Source of the DNA: Chara braunii
Lineage: Eukaryota; Streptophyta; Charophyceae; Charales; Characeae
NCBI GenBank assembly: GCA_003427395.1
Contig: BFEA01000222.1
Span: 1,854,128 to 1,882,644 of the forward strand
Direction of reading: 5' to 3'
DNA: 28,517 nt
The position numbers were made by a program, and so were the translations under genes. This document shows, piece after piece, positions 8,956-18,224 of this stretch. The notes under the pieces are model-generated. The model did not search any database, was not told the origin of the DNA, and was given only the letters and a program-made list of their open reading frames with translations. Each line of letters starts with the position of its first letter. Position 1 is the first letter of the stretch.

Positions 8956-9075
8956 TTTTTTTTTTTTTTTCTTCAAAGATTTGAACCATTTCTCAATTTA
9001 TGTGTCTCATCCTTCCGCAGGGGTCATGCTAATCTTCTCTGTATCGTTCGAATTTTAATGGATGTCCCTAAGGAC
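8956..9075 (-). pseudogene. U6 snRNA retropseudogene with poly(A) tail
   Basis: The minus strand from 9075 to 8974 (102 nt) matches plant U6 snRNA almost end to end. The 5' part reads GTCC-TTAGGGACATCC. The central GAACGATACAGAGAAGATTA keeps the ACAGAGA box, and AGC of the catalytic triad follows. The 3' part GAGAAATGG-TCAAAT is of plant type. Differences fall in the internal stem-loop (CCCCTGCGGAAGG for GCGCAAGG, GATGAGACA for GATGACACG) and at several single sites. The 3' end runs into CTTTGAAG and then about 15 A (poly(T) on plus, 8956-8970) instead of a pol III U-run. No upstream sequence element or well-placed TATA box is visible beyond 9075. This looks like a LINE-type retrocopy rather than a working gene. 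Confidence 0.9.
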
Positions 9076-9304
9076 TCTTCTTCTTCTTAATAGAGAGGGA
9101 AATAAATTTCAGGCAGTGACTATTTAAGACATATATGCACCGAGGACCCAATTCGATATTTTTGAGGACAGACATTGGCTGAACATTTGATGGGGAGACT
9201 ATGTTGACTACGAGTTCTATGCATATTCTTTCCTCTCCATTTTCGTCTGCTGTGTGATGTGTGTGATGATGATTGTGTCAGTCGAGTCTTGATCCGATTT
9301 GTCA
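9076..9304. other. Spacer between U6 copy and satellite
   Basis: Begins with TCTTCTTCTTCTT, which loosely resembles the sequence before the poly(T) tract (8945-8955) and could be a decayed target duplication of the U6 copy. Nothing else is recognised. Confidence 0.4.
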
Positions 9305-11630
9305 TATCATATCCCGAAGTGCGTTTTCTGTACCGAAACACCGAAAGTACTTCGGGAAATGATTCTGCAAAAAACTAAGTAAAACACTCAAATCCTGAAG
9401 TGTATTTTCCGTACCGAAACACCGAAAGCACGTTGAGATATGACTTCACAAAACACCTAAGTAAAACACCGAGATTGCGAAGTACGTTTTCAGTACTAAA
9501 ACACCGAAGCATTTCGGGATATGACTTCGCAAAAAACATTAAGTAAAACACTGAAATCCCGAAGTGCGTTTTCGGTACCGAAACACCGAATCCACTTAAA
9601 TTGCCTAAGTAAAACATTGAAATTCCGAAGTGCGTTTTCGGTACCGAAACACTGAAACCACTTTGGGATATAAGCACTCAAAATGCCCAAGTAAAACACC
9701 GAAATTCCGAAGTGCATTTTCGGTACTGAAACACCGAAACCACTTCGAGATGTAAGCACTCAACTTGCCTAAGTAAAACACCGAAATCCCGAACGACGTT
9801 TTCGGTACTGAAACACCAAAACCACTTCGAGATATAAACACTCAAATTGCCTAAGTAAAACACCGAAATCCCGAAGTGCGTTTTCAGTACCGAAACATCG
9901 AAACCACTTTGGGATGTAAGCACTAGAAATGCCTAAGTAAAACACCGAAATCCCGAAGTGCGTTCAACTCTTCGATACCGAAACACTAAAACCACTTTGG
10001 GATATAAGCACTCAAAATGCGTAAGTAAAACACTGAAATCATGAAGTGCATTTTCGGTACCGAAACACTGAAACCACTTAGAGATGTAAGCACTCAAATT
10101 GCCCAAGTAAAACACCGAAATCCCGAAGTGTGTTTTCCGTACCGAAACACCGAAACCACTTAAGGATATAAACACTCAAAATGCCTAAGTAAAACACCGA
10201 AACCCCGAAGTACATTTTCGGTACCGAAACACCGAAACCACTTCGGGATGTAAGCACTCAAATTGCCTACGTAAAACACCGAAATCCCGAAGTGCATTTT
10301 CGGTACGGAAACACCGAAACCACTTCGGGATGTAAGCACTCAAATTGCCTAAGTAAAACACCAAAATCCCGAAGTGCATTTTCGGTACCGAAACACCGAA
10401 ACCACTTCGGAATATGAGAGTCTCAGTTCCCCAAGTAAAACGTTGAAATCCCGAAGTGAGTTTTCAGTACCGAAACACCGAAAGCAGTTCGGGATATAAA
10501 CACTCAAATTGCCTAAGTAAAACACCGAAATCNNNNNNNNNNNNNNNNNNNNNNNNNNNNNNNNNNNNNNNNNNNNNNNNNNNNNNNNNNNNNNNNNNNN
10601 NNNNNNNNNNNCTAAGTAAAACACCGAAATCCCGAAGTGAGTTTTCGGTACCGAAACACCGAAAGCAGTCTAGGATATAAACACTCAAATTGCCTAAGTA
10701 AAACACTGAAATCCCGAAGTGCATTTTCGGTACCGAAATACCGAAACCACTTCGGGATACAAGGACTCAAATTGCCTGCGTAAAACACCGAAATCCCGAA
10801 GTGAGTTTTCAGTACCGAAACACCGAAAGCAGTTTGGGATATAAACACTCAAATTGCCTAAGTAAAACACCAAAATCCCGAAGTTCATTTTCAGTACCGA
10901 AACACCGAAACCACTTCGGGATATAAGGACTCAAATTGCCTCAGTAAAACACTGAAATCCTGAAGTGAGTTTTTGGTACCGAAACACCGAAAGCAGTTCG
11001 GGATATAGGCACTCAAATTGCCCAAGTAAAACACCGAAATGTTGAAGTGCATTTTCGGTACCGAAGCACCGAAACGACTTCGGGATATGATGTATTGAAC
11101 ACCGAAATCTTGGAGTGCGTTTTCGGTACAGAAACACTGAAAGCACTTCGGGAAATAACTCCACAAAAAAACTACGAAGAACACCGAAGCGTGTTTTCGG
11201 TACCGAAACACCGAAACCAATTCGGGATATAAGCACTCAAAATGCCTAAGTAAAACACCGAAATCCCGAAGTGCATTTTCGGTATCGAAACACCGAAACC
11301 ACTTTAGGATATAAACACTCAAATTGCCTAAGTAAAACACTGAAATCCCGAAGTGAGTTTTCGGTACCGAAACACCGAAAGCAGTTCGGGATTTAAACAC
11401 TCAAATTGCCTAAGTAAAACACCGAAATCCCGAAGTGCATTTTCGGTACCGAAACACCGAAACCACTTCGAGATATGATGTATTAAACACCGAAATCTTA
11501 AAGTGCGTTTTCGGTACCGAAACATCAAAAACACTTCGGAAAATAGCTCCGAAAAAAACTACGTAGAACACCGAAATCCTTAAGTGCGTTTTCGGTAGCG
11601 AAACGCCAAAAACACTTCGGGATATAACTT
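9305..11630 (+). repeat. Palindromic satellite array, about 28 units of 82 bp
   Basis: A tandem array with a usual unit of 82-83 bp. The unit reads AAGTAAAACACCGAAATC, CCGAAGTGC, a central TTTTCGGTACCGAAA, CACCGAAACCACTTCGGGAT, then ATAAGCACTCAAATTGCCT. ATCCCGAAGTG and CACTTCGGGAT are inverse repeats around the GGTACC palindrome, so each unit can form a nested hairpin. From about 10430 two variants tend to alternate: one with GTGCATTTTCGG and CCACTTCGGGAT, the other with GTGAGTTTTCGG and GCAGTTCGGGAT. This points to a dimer of about 165 bp as the recent unit of amplification. Near 11090-11180 and 11480-11630 shorter variants appear, closer to the family at 1-357. The long minus-strand open frames here are repeat artefacts. 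Confidence 0.95.
10533..10611. other. Assembly gap (79 N)
   Basis: A run of N inside the satellite; the true unit number here is unknown. Confidence 1.
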
Positions 11631-12589
11631 CCTAGAACTAGTATGTTAAATCTGGAAACGACTTTTCGGTGTTCAGGAAACCCGAAATCATAAATAGACA
11701 TTTTGTCTTCACCAAACCTAAACACTGATTTCGCTTACTTGTTTTACCGAATTCGGTAACCTTTCGCTAACAAGCTTCGGTGCTCCATTCGCCGAATTTT
11801 CTGGGGTCCATTGACCACGAGTGTGACCGAACCTTCCGAGTTCCCGCATCTCAGGCGGGGCATTTTCTCTCAGCCATATCTCCCCACTCTATGGGAGGAA
11901 TTTTGTGCTATGGTTGACTTCTGTATCATGTACCTTGGATGAAAGTGCTCAGGGCTTGCAGGCTTCAGGTGGCTATACATACAGAGGCCACAATCTCATA
12001 AAGTACGGAGACATGGCCGAAAGCACAAGGAACAAACAGCCAAATGAGAGACTGAGTGTGAGGTTCAGAGGGATGAGTGAGGACTCTTGATTGGTGCTGG
12101 TCATGCTTCTTTCCATGTGTACTTTCCGAGGTTATTATAAGTTTTCACTCTTCCCTCATTTAACTTTGTCATTGCTCGAGTCAGTCACTCTTGCCTTTTG
12201 CATTGTTGTTTTGTTTGATGGCTGTACTCTTTGATGATTCTGTCACGGTTCTCAAAATTAGTAGGACGAAAAAATTGATGCATGCATGACATATCAGCAT
12301 TTCATGATTATTATTTGCATGATTCTCCACTATTCCGAATCAAAATAAAAGATTCCTAAGACCGAGGACCGACGAAGACCGCAATTGAAGGGTCTAGCTC
12401 GAAGCTGGACGCACACAACAGGAAGGGATTTGCTTTAATTAATTTATTTTATTTATTGCAAGCATCTACAAAACCCTGCGTGACAGCCTCTTGGTTTTCC
12501 GGTCGCCTGAAGTGGCCTGACTGGAAAAAGTGCGACGGCGGCAGCAGCGGCCCAGAGGACAGAAGATTAACAACTGTCGTATTTTTCAT
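11631..12589. other. No gene recognised
   Basis: The first 150 bp still carry isolated TTCGGT/ACCGAA words, perhaps decayed satellite. The rest includes an open frame (11905-12090) without known motifs and an AT-rich piece (12280-12460). Nothing else is supported. Confidence 0.45.
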
Positions 12590-13290
12590 CACCACTTCAA
12601 GACACCCTTCACCACTTCAGCCTGCCTAAACAGGTGGTTTTCAGGGTCTACGGACCTTTCACCACTTCAGGATCATTCAGGTATGAAAATCTTGAATGGT
12701 CCTGAAGTGGTGAAAGCTCCGAAGACCCTGAAAACCACCTGTTTAGGCAGGCTGCATCCTCAAGTGGTGAAGGGTGGTTTTCATGGTCTTCGGACCTTTC
12801 ACCACTTCAGGACCATTCAGGATTTTCAGACTGCCCAAAACTCTCACTTGACCACTTCAGGACACCCTTCACCACTTCAGGATGCAACCTGCCTAAACAG
12901 GTGGTTTTCAGGGTCTTCGGACCTTTCACCACTTCAGAACACTCTTCACCACTTCAGGATGCTACCTGCCTAAACAGGTGGTTTTCAGGGTCTTCGGACC
13001 TTTCACCACTTCAGGACCATTCAGGATTTTCAGACTACCAAAAACTCTCACTTCACCACTTCAGGATGCAGCCTGCCTAAACAGGTGGTTTTCAGGGTCT
13101 TCGGACCTTTCACCACTTCAGGACCATTCAGGATTTTCAGACCGCCTAAAACTCTCACTTGACCACTTCAGGACACCATTCACCACTTCAGGATACAACC
13201 TGCCTAAACAGGTGGTTTTCAGGGTCTTCGGACCTTTCACCACTTCAACACCATTCAGGATTTTAAGACTGCCCAAAACTCTAACTTCAG
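12590..13290. repeat. Tandem array of a CACTTCAGGA / CCTGCCTAAACAGG unit
   Basis: The core CCTGCCTAAACAGGTGG with TTTTCAGGGTCTTCGGACC occurs in forward orientation at 12621, 12888, 12965, 13072 and 13199, linked by many copies of TTCACCACTTCAGGA and of GGATTTTCAGACTGCC. Unit spacing varies (77 to 127 bp where forward copies are adjacent). One copy is inverted (core at 12738-12751). The long plus-strand open frames (12530-12973, 12978-13388) reflect the repeat, and I see no sign of a real protein. Confidence 0.92.
12600..12776. repeat. Long foldback: near-perfect inverted repeat, 9-nt loop
   Basis: The left arm (about 12600-12681) and right arm (12691-12776) are inverse copies of one array unit. 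They pair almost throughout, with a few single mismatches and one 6-nt insertion in the right arm, around the loop TATGAAAAT (12682-12690). If transcribed, this gives a hairpin of about 80 bp, in the size range of plant siRNA or young miRNA precursors. No expression signal is visible in the sequence. Confidence 0.88.
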
Positions 13291-14310
13291 AATTTTCATT
13301 CCTGAATTTTCAGCTACCCGACAACCGGTTGTGGTCCAGAGGCCGCGAGACAGCAAAAACAAGAGGCAAAGGAGAGAGGGGTGAGTGATCGTGGCGAGCG
13401 AGGGGTGAGAGAGAAGGCTCTCAGAGGTCAACGTGTGTGAGCGAGTCGTAGAGTGAGAGACGGGTGGTTACGGGACCACGAGAGTGAGAGAGCTAGAGAG
13501 AGAGAGAAGAAAGAGAGACACGCTAGTCGGCGTTGGATATGTCTTAAAGACCTACCGCGCATCTGTTCGAGCGGACGCCTTAAGGTGATTTCACTTCGTA
13601 TTGGTGGTCGCTTCCATGTCTCGCTCTCGTCGTGATCAGCAGAAGCTCGCCTATGTGGGTCTTCATGGCAGCCATTGCTACTGCTTTGGATGAGCAGTCG
13701 GGTTCTTATGTGTAAGCCTTTGACTCACAATATATAGCTAGAGGGACACAGACCTCGTTGAGTGCAGGAGCGAGTGTGTAGGGAAGGCAGAGAAGGAGCT
13801 AATGCGAGTGACTTGCATGAATGGAAAAAACCTACGAGGCTGCGGGTGATGGTTGATGGCTGGCATCGATCTCATCTTACTCACGCAGGGTTTTTACACT
13901 GCATTGGATCGTGGTGTCTAGCGATAATGACCTGCAGGTCGCGAGGCGAGAGAGTAGGGAGAGAATGTCATATACACGATGGAAGCTGAGCTGGAGAGAG
14001 AGAGAGGGGAAAGGGTTATGAGAAGCCAGATGAGAGAGGGAGAAAGACTCGTGGCTTCTCGGCTGACGTCAACAGTATTTCGGTCATGGTTTACATTCGT
14101 TGACCTTGCAAGGTTCTATTTTAGTTGCGGTGTCGAGCGCATCGGTTCAGCACTGCACAAGGCAGCGCGGAACCCTCCCGGGCGTGTCACGCAGGAGTTG
14201 GTATATATCCTCGGCGTGAATATACATGGAGCTTCCGCAAGCCGCTCCGGCCAAGTGCGCCAGCCATACCTCTCACGAGCCCCTACGACAGGATAGGGCC
14301 TACGCGAGGC
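13291..14310. other. Purine-rich unassigned DNA
   Basis: GAGAGA-rich stretches (13365-13530 and 13980-14045) with short unsupported open frames. A TATA-like AATATATAGCTAGAG lies at about 13729 and a perfect 12-bp palindrome GACCTGCAGGTC at 13929-13940. No gene is recognised. Confidence 0.4.
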
Positions 14311-14317
14311 ACGACTT

Positions 14318-14369
14318 ACCTCCACCTTATGGGAGGTGTCACCTCCCTTCGGTGGGCGTATCCCCACCG
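14318..14369. repeat. Two adjacent hairpins with a competing third
   Basis: GGGAGGTG (14331-14338) and CACCTCCC (14340-14347) form a perfect inverted repeat one base apart. CGGTGGG (14350-14356) pairs with CCCACCG (14363-14369). ACCTCC (14318-14323) can instead pair with GGAGGT (14332-14337), excluding the first hairpin. Confidence 0.75.
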
Positions 14370-14670
14370 AGCTACCAGTCCACAGTACGAAAGTTAATCA
14401 GTTGCAATCGAAGAGGTGCACCAGCCGAGGGCGTTTCTCGTTCGCTGTAGCATAAGGGGCACGTGCGGTAGAATGCCTCTATCTAACCCGCACGCGAACC
14501 GACATCTTGGGGGGCTGAAGTCCCAAGTGAGACTCGTCGTCGGCCGACTAGGACGCATCCCACACTCCACGCGCACACCACTACAAAAAACATAAAAATA
14601 AACACGCACACACATATAGAACGACACTGAACAAACAACCCGACAATACTCCTAGCCCCTTAGTAGCCAT

Positions 14671-15300
14671 CTCATAACTCTCCGATGCGGAAATCGGATG
14701 GGCGTCGTGTGCGAGACTTAGTATAAAACCGCGCGGACGCAGGGCTAACTCATATCGATTTGCAATGCAAGCGTACTCAAGCGATCGCAATGATGGCGTA
14801 CTATGTAGTACCCATACTCACGCGGTCCTCGTTAATTTCGAGGGTCGGATTCGACACTCAAGTGTCGGCTGACACGCGCCTTGAGGGTTAATCTCGCGAC
14901 GATGGACAACCACCAAGCGTGGTTGAGAACCACACCCTCTTCTGCACCCTGCGGAGAGTGGGTGGTACAAAGGTTCATACCTGTGGTGGCAATCGTCTCT
15001 TATGGCCCTGGAGACCGGCTCCTTCCCCTAGGGCCTGGAAGAGAGTTAAGGGGTTTGACTTTGACGGTTGCCACGGACTGCAACGTCCAACTATAATAAC
15101 TCTTAAAAAGCAAGAATAGGTCGAAGGGCCTCCACATCAAAAAATCATAACATTGGGTAGCCTTGTCGGTTGGTACCACTGACTTATCCTAACTTTGGGT
15201 ACACATGTACGCATACGAATTATTTAATCTCATAACTGTAGACACTAGGACGGGCGGACGTTATGCGCAAGGTCTGATATAAAGTTGCGCGGTTGCAAAC
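14671..15300 (+). repeat. Diverged duplicated segment carrying TATAAA
   Basis: Two segments about 557 bp apart (14671-14745 and 15229-15300) share, in order, CTCATAACT, GGGCG, TATAAA (14722 and 15278), GCGCGG (14731 and 15287) and a following GCA, with almost equal internal spacing. They could be paired promoter-like ends of a degraded element, for example LTR remnants, but no primer-binding site, polypurine tract or protein domain was found between them. Confidence 0.5.
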
Positions 15301-15487
15301 CTTCCTACATCAGTCAGCGATGCTAGTCATACGCGGCAATCGCAGTTTCGGCTCCGCGATATTGAATGGTTGAAGGAATATATCATGAGGGGTTGCCCTT
15401 TACGATATTGAACGGCCGAAAGACATGTTGTTCAGCCCTCGCGACATTTTTGGTCCCAGGGTTGGGTTCCTCAACGGGCAGGGCAGA

Positions 15488-15528
15488 TAGGCTCTGCGCA
15501 AGGGAAGGTTCCTTCCCTGCAGAGTCTA
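15488..15528. repeat. Strong 41-nt hairpin
   Basis: TAGGCTCTGC (15488-15497) pairs with GCAGAGTCTA (15519-15528, one G-T), and GGGAAGG (15502-15508) with CCTTCCC (15511-15517) around a TT loop. The only interruption is an asymmetric internal loop (GCAA against T). Confidence 0.85.
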
Positions 15529-15716
15529 GGGTCTGGGATGTCCTGGAAAAGGACCTTGAATCCAGGTCCACGACTAACGTCCGACTAAGAAACCCCTAAG
15601 AAGCATACAACCACGTAGAAGGGGCTTTCTTTCTTCCCTCGATCCCAACCCCCCAATTTTAACCTTTAAGCGTGGCCCTTCAGACCACGCGAACTCCTAA
15701 CATAGGTAAACATATA
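15529..15716. other. Nothing recognised
   Basis: Short unassigned stretch leading into the TA microsatellite. At 15351-15418, just before the hairpin, TTTCGGC and GCCGAAA flank two copies of CGATATTGAAYGG. Confidence 0.4.
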
Positions 15717-15723
15717 CATATCC

Positions 15724-15792
<69 letters not shown>
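15717..15792. repeat. (TA)n microsatellite
   Basis: About 36 TA units with a CCATATATA-type start and one G interruption. Tyr-Ile frames across it are artefacts. Confidence 0.97.
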
Positions 15793-15795
<3 letters not shown>

Positions 15796-16409
15796 GGAGT
15801 AAGTGTGTGACGATCACTTCTCACAATCACAGTGGGACTCCTCACAACCATATGTATGTGTGATGGCAGATAGTCACATCCAAAATCCAAACCACAGAAC
15901 ATACCTGCAATCACATCAAAGAGTCAAACAAGAGTCCACACACTACACGGAGTCAACCCCAACCACTCTCCATACTTGTACCGCTCGCTTTAGCCATGCA
16001 AGCCCTAGCCTCCTGTCCAACCAACCATATTAAATACTTAGTACCTTTGTTAAATGACCATTCAATAAAAGTCCGAGTGAAACCTTAACAAAACAATAAG
16101 ATCACCAGGGCTAAAGCCTTTTAGGTTGAGTATTGAGGGTGAGTTGGAATTGAGTCGTAAACCGAGGAATCGGCAACCGACATGTTATCAGTGATAACAG
16201 AAGATGATCTTTGTAGGATCAAGTTGAATCTAGCCCAGACCTTAAATCATTTGATCAACAGGACCTGTAACACAGGACAGGTCAATCCCCCAGGCTAAAT
16301 CTATAAGTTCATGGAGAATAATCCCCATATCATGATCTCACTCGAGTAATCATAATTAGCTAAGCCTAAGCCTACCTCTAAGCAAGCGCAAAAAAAAAGA
16401 AAGGTAAAT
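15793..16409. other. Unassigned DNA with three small hairpins
   Basis: No gene is seen. Three inverted repeats lie close together: TGTTATCA/TGATAACA (16183-16190 and 16192-16199), TGATC/GATCA (16205-16209 and 16217-16221) and GACCTG/CAGGTC (16262-16267 and 16278-16283). Confidence 0.5.
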
Positions 16410-17030
16410 TCTGACAAGAATCTCCTCTATACAGAGTGGATTTTTCAGAATTGCCACCTATCAAAATATAATATAACTCCTCTAAACTAAGAAAATTTTG
16501 GCAGCGCTTCCCATAGGAAAAGTGTCATCGCAGAATTTATACGAGCTCAAAAATCAAACTTTTAGTTCTAGAAAAGTCAAAATTTGTCTAACTCCCTGAA
16601 TTAGTAAAAATTTGGGCAGCACTTCCTTTAGACAGGGAGACTTTCCAGATTTATACTAAGTTATATATGAACTCAAATATAAAATATGAGTTCAGTTAAG
16701 ACAGATTTTAACTAACTCCTTAGATTTTTAGAAATTTTGGTAACGCTTCCCGTAGAGAAAGCGTTATTCCAAGATTTATACAAAGCTAAGGTTGGAATCC
16801 GAAACGACTTTAACTTTTCAAGGTCTAATTTTGTTTAACTCCTTGAATTAGCAAAAATTTGGGCAGTACTCCCTTTAGAAAAGGAGACTTTCCAGATTTA
16901 TACTAAGTCAAAAAGTCAAAGGAACTGGACCCTGAAAAAGACAAAAATCTGATTGACTCCCTGTTTTTTTAGAAATTTCGGCAGTGCTTCTTGTGGAGAA
17001 AGTGGCTTACCAAGATTTATACAAGTCCAA
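16410..17030. repeat. Tandem array of about 120-bp hairpin units in dimers
   Basis: Five clear units plus one degenerate unit at the left share TAACTCC, AAAATTTGGGCAG, a small hairpin with a loop of 8-10 nt, and CCAGATTTATAC. Units at 16587 and 16831 resemble each other (AATTAG-AAAAATTTGGGCAG, GGAGACTTTCCAGATTTATA). Units at 16476, 16709 and 16951 form the other type (AGAAATTTTGG, CAAGATTTATAC), so the pattern alternates. Stems: GCGCTT/AAGTGT (16504, 16520), CTTCC/GGGAG (16622, 16635), TAACGCTT/AAGCGTTA (16741, 16759), CTCC/GGAG (16869, 16883), TGCTT/AAGTG (16985, 17000). Stem sequence varies but pairing persists, some through G-T pairs. Confidence 0.85.
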
Positions 17031-17317
17031 GTATAATAAAAGATCCCAAAAAATGCAGAAATTGACCTAAGTAAAAAAACTTGGCCCAAAAAATGCAGGA
17101 ATTAAAACTAAGTCCTATGACTCTAGCACGTGGTGAGCAACTAAAGCAACTACCTATAAAACAGAAACTCGGACTAGGTAGTGGTCTCTCTCAGTCACAT
17201 GCAGGCCAAGCCACAAAGGTAAGTACTCTCATCATCCCCAAAGTCATTTTAGCAAACAATAGTTCATAGTCTTTCAGATGATTTATCCCTTTGTACCCAA
17301 CTTACATAGGGCATAAA
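17031..17317. other. Spacer between hairpin arrays
   Basis: Contains a short repeat of CCCAAAAAATGCAG (about 17044 and 17086). A short open frame (17081-17269) has no known motif. Confidence 0.4.
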
Positions 17318-18044
17318 GTTAGACCACTCAAACTTATGGAACATGTCCAACTCAACCATGAAGTATACACAAACACAGGGCACAACAACTTTTCTCTTCT
17401 TTGGGTATATGACTAGGTCACCCTAGTCGCCCTGAACTTGTTTAAATATTCAAACTTTATATGCTTGTCTGCCCTTAGTCTTTTGAGGTAACATATAATT
17501 GAGCCGATCAGCTTCAGCTCAAGACTCAGTCTGCCCCTACTTACCCCAATTTTATTCTTAATTAGTACTCTCTTCAGTTGATGATAAGCTATAGTCAGAT
17601 CACCCAAACTTATGGAACCCTGTCTGATTAGCTTGTTCATAAATAATATAATAATACAGTATAGCCAAGTTATAACCTTCTGGTTCCAGCATATGCGAGG
17701 CGTTGGACCAAGACCACCCAAACTTACGAAACATGTCTTGGCTCTCAACCTGGTTCATTTCTCTCTAAACCAAAGCAGGAAGAGGTTGAGCCACCCAAAC
17801 TTATGGAACATGCTCACACCTCCTTGTTCAGGAACTAAAGAAACTGGTAAAAACCCAAAGTAAACAAGACGACCAAGCCACCCAAACTTATGGAACATGC
17901 TTGGTCCCTGAAAGTCATCCACAGTCAGCCCTCACAAGTCAGAGAAACCAGACCATCCAAACTTATGGAACATGTCTGGTTCTCCTAGGCAATTCAAAAA
18001 TAAACATAGCACTAGGCCTTCTCAAACTTATGGAACTGGCCCAG
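17318..18044. repeat. Array of seven hairpins: constant loop, variable paired stems
   Basis: Seven hairpins share the 20-nt loop CACCCAAACTTATGGAACAT with small changes, while each stem differs and still pairs. (1) GTTAGAC 17318-17324 with GTCCAAC 17345-17351 (6 of 7). (2) TCAGA 17595-17599 with TCTGA 17623-17627, plus outer AAGCTA/TAGCTT. (3) CCAAGAC 17708-17714 with GTCTTGG 17735-17741. (4) GAGC with GCTC around the loop 17792-17811, plus GAGGT/ACCTC beyond a small bulge. (5) GACCAAGC 17871-17878 with GCTTGGTC 17899-17906. (6) AACCAGAC 17946-17953 with GTCTGGTT 17974-17981, plus GAG/CTC. (7) CTAGGCC 18012-18018 with GGCCCAG 18038-18044 (6 of 7). A degenerate hairpin, GACTAGG/CCTAGTC, lies at 17411-17428. 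Spacing is irregular (66 to 277 bp). No protein is encoded. Function is unknown. Confidence 0.92.
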
Positions 18045-18188
18045 CCTTTGGTCGACCTAGTCAAACGCATGCAATACTGCCTTTCTCCCATCCTTCCCCC
18101 AGATGCAACCCCACGATCTGCTTTCAGTCAAACAATAAAACTGAAACTGACATTGCGCATACATTCCTTTAATTAGTCTGGTTATGTC

Positions 18189-18224
18189 CTGAAAGTCAAA
18201 CTGAAAGTCAAACTGAAAGTCAAA
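18189..18224. repeat. 12-bp tandem repeat, three copies
   Basis: CTGAAAGTCAAA three times without change. Confidence 0.95.

Noticed and set aside
8973-9075. Working U6 gene
   Set aside because: Changes in the internal stem-loop, poly(A) instead of U-run, and no promoter elements.
10891-11400. 169-codon minus-strand protein
   Set aside because: It is a translation of the 82-bp satellite, open because the repeat lacks minus-strand stops.
12530-13388. Two adjacent plus-strand frames as a repeat protein
   Set aside because: They follow the array, change frame between units and cross an inverted unit, so DNA-level repetition explains them.
17318-18044. CRISPR array
   Set aside because: A constant word with variable flanks invites the idea, but flanks are inverse pairs of each other, spacing is irregular, and the context (introns, U6, hAT elements) is eukaryotic.
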